Positions 10,879 through 19,522 of a stretch of DNA of 64,000 nt are shown here, piece after piece. Below the pieces are notes generated by a model that did not search any database, had not been told where the DNA came from, and saw nothing but the letters and a program-made list of their open reading frames with translations. The number at the start of each line of letters is the position of its first letter. Position 1 is the first letter of the stretch. This DNA comes from JACKBK01 sp963707275 (GTDB taxonomy: Bacteria > Chloroflexota > Anaerolineae > JAAEKA01): the NCBI GenBank assembly GCA_963707275.1, contig CAVPPH010000001.1, positions 1,054,001 through 1,118,000 of the forward strand, written 5' to 3'. The translations under genes were made by a program, and so were the position numbers.

Positions 10879-10896
10879 AATCACCATCATTGTTGC

Positions 10897-11623
10897 ATGA
10901 GTATGACCGACACTCTTTTCCAGATCGACAGCTACCTGCGTGAGTTCGACGCCACCGTTGTGGCCGTCAACGCGGACGACCGCACTCTGGCGCTCGATCG
11001 CACTGCGTTCTACCCCGGCGGCGGCGGCCAGCCCAACGATCTCGGTGTGGTCGTCTGCGATGGCGTCGAAATTCCAGTGACCAAAGTCAAGCGGGCGGGT
11101 GATCACATCTGGCACACGCTGGCCGGGGACGGCGTTATGCCCGCGCCAGGGGCGTCCGTGACAGGCCGGCTGGACTGGGAACGGCGCTACGCGTTGATGC
11201 GCACCCACACTGCGCTGCACATCCTCTGCGGCGTGGTCTGGCGCGACTACGGCGCGCAGGTGACCGGCGGCAACATGGAGCCGCTGAACGGGCGAATGGA
11301 CTTCGAGTTCGCCACGCATGAGCGGCGAGCTGGTAGGCGAGATCGAGGCGAAGTGCAACGCGGAAGTGGCCGCGGCGCGCGATGTGCGCGTCAAAATCCT
11401 GCCGCGCGACGAGGCGTTCCAGATCCCCGACCTGATCCGCACCAAGATCAACCTGCTGCCGGAGGGGATCGCCGAGGTGCGTACCGTTGAGATTGTCGGC
11501 CTCGACCTGCAAGCCGACGGCGGCACCCACGTCGCCAACACGCACGAGGTCGGCCGCATCCGCGTCACCGACTACAAGTCAAAGGGCGCGATCAACAAGC
11601 GGATTTACATAAGTTTGGAGTGA
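10897..11623 (+). CDS. Alanyl-tRNA editing protein (AlaX-like; one frameshift)
   Basis: A free-standing editing domain related to AlaRS, which deacylates Ser- or Gly-tRNA(Ala). The N-terminal beta-barrel has LDRTAFYPGGGGQPNDLG. Zinc-site motif HTALHI (HxxxH) is near residue 106; the second zinc segment reads LQADGGTHVANTHEVG. There Asp stands where AlaRS and classical AlaX have Cys (CGGTH), while the His is kept. The frame changes near 11318, inside FATH/MSGELVGEIEAKCN; one indel restores a protein of about 240 residues. The start could be ATG 10897 or 10903, as no RBS decides. It converges on the acetyltransferase gene through a shared long hairpin. Confidence 0.85.
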
Positions 11624-11624
11624 G

Positions 11625-11700
11625 GGAGAACCGCGGATGAGGAGGAAGGCGCGGATAAGAGCACTCCGATCCGCGCCTTCCTCCTCATCCGTGATTCTCC
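11625..11700. terminator. Bidirectional terminator-like long inverted repeat
   Basis: GGATGAGGAGGAAGGCGCGGAT pairs with ATCCGCGCCTTCCTCCTCATCC around a 12-base loop (AAGAGCACTCCG). Flanking GGAGAA and TTCTCC lengthen the stem. It lies between two convergent genes and contains the last codons of the acetyltransferase. No long T-run is present. Confidence 0.75.
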
Positions 11701-12128
11701 GCCAGATCTTTTTTCATCGAGTAGCTCGTATGCCCCGGCGGGCAGTCCGCCATACTGCCCACGACCTGATAGCCATTCCGTTGATAGAACTCGGGGGCCT
11801 GAAAACTGTAAGAGCTGACGATGCACAGCGTGCAGCCGCGGCTGCGCGCTTCCTCTTCCACGGCGGCCAGCAACTGCGCGCCGATCCCCTGGCCGCGCAG
11901 TTGGTCGTGGACCCACAGAAACTCGATTTCCGCCATCCCGGCCCAGGTGTAGCCTGAGATGCCCGCGATGATCTCGCCGCGCTCATTGCGCACGAACGAA
12001 GCGAGCCCGCGGCCGTCGGATGCGCCGACGGCCGCGTAGTTGTACTCAATGATGCGGTTTTCGAGAAACGCGACATCTACGTGCGATGGGTGGTCTTCGA
12101 CCAGGATGGAACTGTGATTGTTTGACAT
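11685..12128 (-). CDS. GNAT family N-acetyltransferase
   Basis: A 147-residue acetyltransferase. The acetyl-CoA loop is LRGQGIGAQLL, preceded by the strand AEIEFLWVHDQ and followed by GCTLCIVSSYSFQAPEFYQRNGYQVVGSM, the normal GNAT order. Substrate is unknown. It ends inside the shared hairpin with the AlaX-like gene. No operon partner is evident: the large SH3/M23 gene on the same strand lies about 3.7 kb further along transcription only in the sense of being encoded upstream at 12192 onward. Confidence 0.8.
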   Translation of the reverse strand: MSNNHSSILVEDHPSHVDVAFLENRIIEYNYAAVGASDGRGLASFVRNERGEIIAGISGYTWAGMAEIEFLWVHDQLRGQGIGAQLLAAVEEEARSRGCTLCIVSSYSFQAPEFYQRNGYQVVGSMADCPPGHTSYSMKKDLAENHG

Positions 12129-12191
12129 AACCTGAGTTGTGCAATTCGTCCAATTCGCGAAATTCGTGGCAAACGTCCTGGCTGTTGGCTT

Positions 12192-15100
12192 CTACGGTCG
12201 CTCGCGCCCCGGTTCGTCGGGCGTCATGCCGGGCGGCGGGGTGGTTGGGCCGACGGTGCGGATGCCGTCGGGGATGATCACGTCGGCCGAGTTCATGAAT
12301 GGGATCGGGTCGCAGTAGCCGCCCCAGCCGTCGCCGCGCTTGTTGGGGTAGATGCGGATGCCGAAGTGCAAGTGCGGGCCGCTGCTGTTGCCGGTGTTGT
12401 TGGAAAGCCCGAGCTTGTCGCCCTTCGCGACCGTGTCGCCCTCCTTGACGCTGACGCTTTTCATGTGGCCATAGACCGATTCGCCCCAGACGTGCTTCAA
12501 CTTGACGTAGTTGCCGAAGCCCTTTTCCTCGTAGCCGACCGTCACGACCTCGCCATCGAAGGTCGCCAGCAGATCAGTGCCGTTGGGCGTGCCGAAATCG
12601 ACGCCGTTGTGGCCGCGCAGCGGCACGCCGTCGTAGGAGAACTGCTTGTAGAACCACTCGCGGTCTGCCATCAACTGCGTTACTCGCCACGAGCCGTCGA
12701 AGGGCTTGCCCAGGTGGATGACATCCTTGAACTGGGAGGGAACCATGAAACGCTCCCCTTTCGTGCCGATTTCGGCCATCCAGCCGCGCATCGTCTGCCC
12801 GTCCACAGTACCCGCAACCTCCCACCACGTCAGCTTGTCGGCGTTTTGCGGCCCGGCTGTGATGGTCACGACTCCACCGGATGGCAGCTTGCCTACTACG
12901 TCGCTGGCCGGCTTGTCGCTAAACCCGGCCGAGCTGCGGATGTTGACCGTGTCGTTGAACGCGTTGTAGATGACGTTGCCGACGGCGAAGGTTTTGGTTG
13001 GCACGGTGGTGCCTGGCTGGGGCGCTGGCGGCGGCGAGGTCAACAGATAGGACTTGCCGGCGCCGTTGCTCTCAGCGCCCCAGCCTTCCACCGATCGCCC
13101 TTCGTGATCGACATAACGTAGCTGCCACCATGTCAGCTTGTCGGCGTCGGACGGGCCAGTCAGCACTACCAGCTCCGCGCCGTGGGGCGCCTCGACCACG
13201 ATATCCTCCTCGCCCTTGTTGACGTAGCCCGGCGAGCGGCGCAAGTTGAGGAAGGTCGCTGCGTAAAGGTGTTGGCCCGGCTGGAACTTGCCCGACGCGG
13301 GTGGCTGTGGTTTGGGATCAGGTTGTGGCGGGGGCTGTGGAGCCGGATCAGGTGTTGGCGCGGCAGGGGTCAGCAGTGCTGCGCCCGCTCCGCTGGCTTC
13401 GGCCGCCCAACCGTCGAAGCGGTTGCCGGCCGGGCTGACGAAGCGCACGCCCCACCAGGTCAAGTCGTCTTTGGCTGTCGGACCATCGAGGATGGTCAAC
13501 GACGCGCCTTTTGCGATCTCGTAGATGATGTCGCCGGCCGGCTTGCCGTTGTAGCCAGCCGAGCGGCGCAGGTTGATCACATCAGCCGCGAACACCTTGT
13601 CGCCCTTCTTGAATGCGGCCGGCTGTGGCACAGGCTTCGGGGCCGGTTTCGGATCGGGTTTGGGATCAGGCTGCTGTGGCGGCACCGGGTCGGGCTTGGG
13701 CGCCGGCTTCGGATCCGGTTTTGGTACCGGGACGGGCTGCGGCGCAGGCTGGCCGGGCAGCGCGTACTGCGGGTCGCCGGCCGTGCTGGTCTCCGCGGCC
13801 CAGCCGATGAACGGATTGCCGTAGCGGCTGACGTAGCGCACCCGCCACCAGCGCAGATCGTCGGCCTGTTCCGGTCCTTCCACCAACGTAAGCTCAGCAC
13901 CGGTCGGCGCTTCGTAGAAGGCATCGCTGGCCGGCTTGCCCTGGTAGCCAGGCGAGAAGCGCAGCGTGACCGTGCTGGACGTCACCGCTACGTCGCCGAT
14001 CTTGAGGGGGCGCGTGGGCTGTGGCTTGGGATCAGGCTTTGGCTGCGGCGGCGGGTCCGGCTTGGGATCTGGTTTCGGTTGTGGATCAGGCTTTGGCTGT
14101 GGCGGCGGGTCCGGCGTTGGCGGCGGGGTTGGCGCAGGCTCTTCACCCTGCTTGGCCAGCATCTGCGCGCCGGAGGCAGTGGCCTCAGCCACCCAGCCGT
14201 CGAAGCGGTTGCCGGCTGCACTGACGAAGCGGATGCCCCACCAGGTCAGCCCGTCAGCGGCCTGCGGGCCATCGAGGACCGTCACCTTGGACCCGACCGG
14301 TATCTCATAGATGACGTCGCTGGCCGGCTTGCCGTTGAAGCCGGCTGTCTTGCGCAGGTTGAGCGCCTGTACGCCGACCGCGATGTCGCCTTTGCTGAAC
14401 TGGCCCGTCATCGGCGGCTTGGGATCGGGCTTCGGGTTCGGTTTTGGAGGCATTGGCGGCGCAGTCTTGGTGAGCAGCGCGACGCCAGCCGGTGTCGTCT
14501 CGGCCATCCAGCCGTCCACGTCTGCGCCGTTCACCTTGCAGCGCACCCGCCACCAACTCAGGGCATCAGCCGCGTTGGGGCCGGCCGCGATCTGACAGGC
14601 GGTGTCTTTGGGCGCCTTGGCCTTGACATCTTCCTTGTTGTAGCCGGGAGTCTCGCGGACGTTGACGTCCTGGGTGGTGTAGACGGTGTCGCCGGCCTTG
14701 AAGTTGGCTGCCGGCAGGGGAACAGGTGCGTCACGCCAGCGGTAATCGTTGCGCAACGCCTGCTTGAAGTCGTCGATGACCCCTTGCTTGCCTTCGATCA
14801 CCCAGCGGTCGAGGTTGGGCCAGCGGTACAGAATCAGGGCGCGGATCTGCTGGTTGCCCGGCTGGTTATTCCAGTGGTCGATTTCGCCATAGGCGCGTTG
14901 CACCCAGCCGTTGTTGCGATTCTCCCACGGCACGTCCTGATCGGTTTCGGTGCAGTAGACCGGCAGGTGGCGCATGCTGGCAGGGACGGCGTTCATGAAA
15001 TCGCGGTAGGTGCGGAAGTTGAACTGGTACTTCTGGAACGGCGGGTTCATGAAGGTGTCGGTGTGTATCTCGTCCGGGTTCGAGGAATGCGTGTAGGCGT

Positions 15101-15806
15101 GGATCGAGATGCCGTCGCAGTTGCTCGGGCCGATCAGTTTAAGGATGTCCTCGAAGTAGCGTATCCAGTCCCCGCTGGGGTTGCCTTCGTAGGGCGACAG
15201 GGTGTTCCAGGGCGCGACGCCGCCGACCAGCACCTGATCGTCGGCGTGGCCTGGCATGGCATGGATGGCGTCGCGGCACAGCCGGTAGCAGCGCGCATAG
15301 AGCCGCGGTGTGATCACCTCGCCAGGGTTGGTGATGGCCATGCGCGAACGGGTCGGCTCGCCGGCGTCGTCGCTTTCGTCCAGCGCGTTGAACCGCCACG
15401 AGACGTAGCGTCCCCACGAGACCGGATCAGACGGACGCACGCTGCGCGACCAGTCGATCTGCACATTGGGCCGCTCCACCGGGTGGTTCATCTCGTTGCC
15501 GATGATCCAGATCTTGCAGCCCTTGCTGGCGGCCGCGTAGTTGGCGCAACGCTTGGCAAAGCTCTCGTAGCGGCTGCTGTGCGGGATCGTCCCGCCGGGG
15601 TAATAGCCGTTGTTCAGCCGGCAGATGATGCCCAGGTTCTGGTTGCTCCACTGGCTGAAGTCCTTGCCGCCCTTGTCGTTGGCTTCCGAGCCGATACCCT
15701 CGGTGAAAACGATCCAGCCCGGCTTGCCGGCGTCGGTCATGTGCCGCTCGCCGCCCGGTTCGTGGATACCGAAGATGAAGGGTGAGTCGAATAGTGTGCG
15801 TGGCAT
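12192..15806 (-). CDS. Glycosidase-like / six SH3 repeats / M23 peptidase cell-wall protein
   Basis: A 1204-residue mosaic. Residues about 1-360 look like a clan-A glycoside hydrolase TIM barrel: WIIGNEMNH would hold the acid/base Glu and PVYCTETDQD the nucleophile Glu. Six bacterial SH3-like repeats follow (starting about residues 369, 469, 602, 734, 840 and 935), each of the form GD..N-LR-SPGY-GKPA-D..GP-ADDLTWW-VR..G-RFDGWAAE. They are joined by Pro-Lys-Asp linkers. The C-terminus is an M23 endopeptidase with HNGVDFG (about 1069), YGHMKSVSVKEGDTV and PHLHFG (about 1145). I see no signal peptide at MPRTLFDSPFIFGIHEPG, odd for a wall enzyme. AGGA lies 11 bases before the start. Likely role: peptidoglycan or glycan remodelling. 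The glycosidase call is fold-level only. Confidence 0.85.
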   Translation of the reverse strand: MPRTLFDSPFIFGIHEPGGERHMTDAGKPGWIVFTEGIGSEANDKGGKDFSQWSNQNLGIICRLNNGYYPGGTIPHSSRYESFAKRCANYAAASKGCKIWIIGNEMNHPVERPNVQIDWSRSVRPSDPVSWGRYVSWRFNALDESDDAGEPTRSRMAITNPGEVITPRLYARCYRLCRDAIHAMPGHADDQVLVGGVAPWNTLSPYEGNPSGDWIRYFEDILKLIGPSNCDGISIHAYTHSSNPDEIHTDTFMNPPFQKYQFNFRTYRDFMNAVPASMRHLPVYCTETDQDVPWENRNNGWVQRAYGEIDHWNNQPGNQQIRALILYRWPNLDRWVIEGKQGVIDDFKQALRNDYRWRDAPVPLPAANFKAGDTVYTTQDVNVRETPGYNKEDVKAKAPKDTACQIAAGPNAADALSWWRVRCKVNGADVDGWMAETTPAGVALLTKTAPPMPPKPNPKPDPKPPMTGQFSKGDIAVGVQALNLRKTAGFNGKPASDVIYEIPVGSKVTVLDGPQAADGLTWWGIRFVSAAGNRFDGWVAEATASGAQMLAKQGEEPAPTPPPTPDPPPQPKPDPQPKPDPKPDPPPQPKPDPKPQPTRPLKIGDVAVTSSTVTLRFSPGYQGKPASDAFYEAPTGAELTLVEGPEQADDLRWWRVRYVSRYGNPFIGWAAETSTAGDPQYALPGQPAPQPVPVPKPDPKPAPKPDPVPPQQPDPKPDPKPAPKPVPQPAAFKKGDKVFAADVINLRRSAGYNGKPAGDIIYEIAKGASLTILDGPTAKDDLTWWGVRFVSPAGNRFDGWAAEASGAGAALLTPAAPTPDPAPQPPPQPDPKPQPPASGKFQPGQHLYAATFLNLRRSPGYVNKGEEDIVVEAPHGAELVVLTGPSDADKLTWWQLRYVDHEGRSVEGWGAESNGAGKSYLLTSPPPAPQPGTTVPTKTFAVGNVIYNAFNDTVNIRSSAGFSDKPASDVVGKLPSGGVVTITAGPQNADKLTWWEVAGTVDGQTMRGWMAEIGTKGERFMVPSQFKDVIHLGKPFDGSWRVTQLMADREWFYKQFSYDGVPLRGHNGVDFGTPNGTDLLATFDGEVVTVGYEEKGFGNYVKLKHVWGESVYGHMKSVSVKEGDTVAKGDKLGLSNNTGNSSGPHLHFGIRIYPNKRGDGWGGYCDPIPFMNSADVIIPDGIRTVGPTTPPPGMTPDEPGRERP
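13610..14130. repeat. Low-complexity linker-coding repeats
   Basis: Blocks of GGATCAGGC, GGCTTGGGATC and GGTTTCGGTTG units, which encode the Pro-Lys-Pro-Asp linkers between SH3 repeats. Copy number could change by slippage or recombination. The opposite strand is open over 867 codons only because of this composition. Confidence 0.7.
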
Positions 15807-16210
15807 GGCTGCGATGTCCTGTGTTTGCGGAGGCGAGAAACTGGTCGTGAAAATTGGCTTTCGGTGGATACGGTCGTATTGCGTATTACGTATTGCGGGT
15901 TGTGTGTGTTTGAATAAGGTTAGCCAGCGCCGGTCGAGTAGCGGAATGACGTAATCCAGCGTTCATGAAGGAACACTACGGCAGCGTATCGAGACCTGGT
16001 GAGTCGTGCGCATGAACCGCTTTGTCTCGATACGCTGATGTAGGATCACCTCATGAGAATCCATTGTGTTGACCCGCTACTCGACCGGCGCCTTTCTTTC
16101 AACGCTCCGTCAGCCAATCAAGGAGCACGGAAGGAGTACGCAACACGCAATAGTCGTCATGCACTCAGAATGAACGTCTCGCGCACGCGCATTGCGGCGC
16201 GCGCATTGCA
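15807..16210. repeat. Nested inverted repeats in a 400-base spacer
   Basis: No gene seen. The outer arms are GCGCCGGTCGAGTAGCGG (15927-15944) and its exact complement (16074-16091). The inner arms are CAGCGTATCGAGAC (15982-15995) and its exact complement (16024-16037). The whole could fold as a two-stage stem of about 165 bases. AT-richer flanks contain TATTGCGTATTACGTATTGC. It may be a MITE-like element, a structured RNA or a terminator; it separates two same-strand genes. Confidence 0.65.
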
Positions 16211-19169
16211 TTACCACTCCACCAGCTTCCAGATCTCTGGTTGCCACGCGACTGGTTGCGCTGGTTGCTCGCCGATCGCAGCAAATATCGTGACCGCGTG
16301 CTTGAGATGATCCATCGCCTCGACCTGCTGGCCGGCGCTGTGCAGCAGATCGGCCAGGTTGTTGTGCAGGGCCGCCTGGCGATGCAAGTCGCCGACCCTG
16401 GTGCAGAGCGCCAGCGCATCTTGCAGATAGCAGCGGGCCCGCGCATCGTCGCCGCAGTCATGGGTCGCCAGCGCCAGATTGTTCAGCGCCGCCACCTGAG
16501 CCGGCAGGTCATCCAGCCGCCGCGCCGCTGCCAGACTGTCCTGCAGATGCTGGCACGCTGCCGTCAGGTTGCCTTCGCTGCGGGCCAGCACGCCCAGTAC
16601 ATTGGCTGCACGGGCCAGCGAGCGGTCATCGGCCGCAGCTTCTGCCAGCCGCAGTGCTTCCTGCGCCAGCACATGGGCGCGCTGGCCGTCGCCCTGGCGG
16701 TGCGCGCACAGGCTCCAGTCCGCGTATAGCGAGGCGAGCTCGGTCGGGTTGCTGCCAGCGTCGGCAGCCGCGGCAAAACGGGCGTCGGCCAGATCCCAGT
16801 GACCCTGGCGCATGTGAACCAGGCCCAGCTTGTGTTCCAGAGTCGCCAACCGTCCCGCGCCGTTGACTGCGGCCGCGGTCTCGTAGGCCATCACCGCCTG
16901 CGTGTACGCGCCTTGCAGAGTCAGCAGGTCGCCGGTGGCCTCGTGCAGTTCTGCGGCATCGGGGTGTCCCAGCGCCAGCGCGGCGGCGAAATAGCCCAAC
17001 GCCTCGCTGTTGGCGAAGACGCTGCGGGCGTGTACGCCTGCCAGCCTGTAATAGCTCGCCGCCTCCGCCTCGCTGCCGGCCATGCGCAGATGCCAGGCGA
17101 TCTTGCTGGCGTCCGCGCTTTTTCGTTGCGCCGCCGCCGCGTGGATCAAGAGTCTCGGCCGCGCGGCGGTGTAACAATCGTCGCCGCGCCAGGCCAGTGT
17201 CCTCATAGATGACCCGCCGCAGCAATTCGTGCGAGAAGTCGTAGCGTGGCTCCGCGGCCGGTTCGTCGCTGTCACGCAGTTCGCGGATCAGCCCGCCTGC
17301 CTCGACAGCTTCCAGCCCGGCCACCGTCTCTTCCTCGCTGCGCCCACTGACGTTGCGCAATGAGTCGAAAGCGAAGGACCGGCCAATGACAGCCGCTGCG
17401 GCTAGAAGCTGCCGGCTCATGTCGCCCACTGCATTGACGCGCGCCTGCAACAGTTGCCGGACGCCGCCTGGCAGTTCCCACGGCTCGCCAGCCGCGGTCA
17501 CCTTGCCGGTGTTCACACCCGCCAGGTACTCGACCAGAAACAGCGGCAAGCCCTCGGTTTCAAGGTAAAGGCGATCAGCCGAGCGGGTTGCCAGACCGCT
17601 GAGGTTCGCCTGCGCCAGCAGCTTGCCGACATCATCCGGGCTGAGCCGTTCCAGTGAAATCGAGAGGCAGCGTCCACTGCGCCCGGTTTCGGCCAGCAGG
17701 CGATTGACGCGGTCGCCTGCCTCGCTCTGTTCGCTGCGCAGTGTGACGAGAATCAGCAACGGCTGGCCGCGCAGCCTGCGTGTCAGGAAGGCCAGCACGT
17801 CCAGCGTCGCCTCGTCGGCCCACTGCACGTCGTCCAGCAGCAGCGCGCCAGGCGGCGTTCCCGCCAGCATGGCCAGAAGTGCCTGGGCGATTGCTTCAAA
17901 GAAGCGCGCCGGTGCGCCCGGCCCGTCCAGATCCGTGGGGGCGGGCAGGCCAGGCTGCACCGCAGCGATCTCCGGCGTCAACCGGCTCACCTCGCTCAGC
18001 CAGATGCCGGGCACGCTGGCGAGCCGGGCTGCCAGGTCAGGCGACGTCAGTGCGGCACGCAGCGCGTCGACAATCGGACCATAGGCCAGCCGCGCGTCCC
18101 CTTCGTAGCAGCGGGCGACTACCACCGCGCCGCCCCGAAGCGAGACCTGGTGCAGAAACTCCTCGGCCAGTCGGGTCTTGCCGATGCCCGCTTCGCCTTC
18201 GATCACCACGAACTGGCCGGTGCCAGCCTGCGCGTACGCGTCGAGCAGGGTCGCCAGTGGCGCCTCACGTCCTACCAGTGAGAATGCGCCCGGTGTGACG
18301 CGCGGTCCGTTGTCTCTGGACTGTACATGCTCTGGTAGTCGGACCGGCTGGCTTTCGCCGTTCAGCAGTTGCCAGCTATCGTCGCTGTCAGCCGGGGCGA
18401 GGTCTGTGTCTTCGATAATGGCCTGGTAGAGCGCCGTGGTTTCAGGCAGCGGCGGTACACCCAGTTCCTCGTCCAGGACACGCACGCACTCGCGGTACTG
18501 GCGCAGCGCCGCCGAGCGCTGTCCGTTCCAGGCGTAAAGCTGCATCAACCGCCGGTGCCCCGGCTCATGCAGCGGGTCGAGGCTGATCCAGCGGTGACAA
18601 TGGTCGATGGCCTGCTGCCAGTGACCCTGTGCGCCGGCGCCGCGCACCAGCCGCTCCAGCACGCCGCTCAGTTCCCTGCGCTGGCTCTCTGCCTCGAAAA
18701 GCTGCCAGTCGTCGAAAGAGATGCTGTCGCGCAGGCTGAAGCCGGCCATGAAATCGCCGGTGTAGAGCGCTGCAGCCTCCTCCAGCAGCGGCAGGCAATC
18801 GACGCAGACCTGGGTGTACCCGTGGCCGTGGCCCTTGCACTGCGTGATCAGCGCGCTGAAGATCAGCACGTCGCACCAGACGCGCTGGTCATGCGCCAGG
18901 CTCACGGTGTCGCGGTCCGCCTGGAGCAGGTCAGCGCCGATGCCGGTTCGCAACGATGAAAGGGTGCGGCGGAAAGCTGCGCGGGCGCGCTCCTGCCGGT
19001 ACTCAGGGTACAACAGCGTCGCCAGCGTGTCGCGCGTGCTTACGCCATCCGTGCTGGCAACTGCAAGGTAGGCCAGCGCAGCCACAGCTTTGCGCGTGTC
19101 CAACTCAACGGGTGCGCCGCTGCGTTCGATTCGTGGTGGGCCAAAGAAATGTAGGTGTAGGTCTGCCAC
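16211..19169 (-). CDS. AfsR/SARP-type regulator: OmpR-like HTH, BTAD, ATPase, TPR (one frameshift)
   Basis: A transcriptional regulator of about 985 residues. The N-terminus (LHLHFFGPPRIERSGAPVELDTRKAVALLAYLAV-like) is the winged-helix part of SARP proteins. A bacterial transcriptional activation domain follows (FSLRDSISFDDWQLFEAE, HRWISLDPLHEPGHRRLMQLYAWNG, YRECVRVLDEELGVPP). Then come an AAA/NB-ARC ATPase with Walker A GEAGIGKTRL near residue 325 and Walker B GALLLDDVQWAD, and TPR repeats to the end. I chose GTG 19169 because the 54 codons upstream do not look like protein of this family. The frame changes near 17150 (LDPRGG to AAAQRKSADASKIAWHL). SARPs bind heptamer direct repeats beside the -10, exactly the motif found at seven promoters in this window, so this is a candidate activator. 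Confidence 0.85.
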
Positions 19170-19522
19170 AAGGTCAGTCCCGACTGATGTTGCTGGTGCC
19201 GGATATGAGGGATCGATTGTATCACAACCATTGCTGATGCGCAACGAGGCGATAACTGCCGGGTCCTCTCGTAACGCCGACCGGATCCGAGCCGTGCGAC
19301 ATTTTTGGCAAAGTCGCACGGCTTGCGACAATAGCCTTGATGCGAGATTCGCCTCTGACGTGACGTTTGGCTAAAATCGGTTTCGGTGTCGTTGACCAAC
19401 CTGACGCCAGGGTAAAATTCAGGCGACTGCAACGTCGAGGAGTTTTCCAGTAGCCTGGCTCCTCGCTTATTTTTGCTCGAAAGAATCTGCTGGAAGCTTA
19501 ATCGGCTTCAACAAAACATCCC
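19170..19522. other. Divergent spacer between BTAD regulator and APC permease genes
   Basis: AT-richer, non-coding as far as I can see. It must hold both divergent promoters, but I find no clear -35/-10 pair and no copy of the CGTAACG-heptamer promoter. Confidence 0.4.

Noticed and set aside
13990..14130. CRISPR-like short repeats
   Set aside because: The units are coding, irregular in length and translate to Pro-Lys-Asp linkers; no unique spacers of constant size exist.
13182..15785. Open frame of 867 codons on the + strand, antisense to the SH3/M23 protein
   Set aside because: It mirrors the repeat composition of the real gene; the minus-strand protein has six coherent SH3 repeats and M23 motifs, while this frame has none.
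19270..19282. CGTAACG upstream of the BTAD regulator, suggesting autoregulation
   Set aside because: It is a single copy in the wrong orientation for that gene, with no repeat at 11 or 12 bases.
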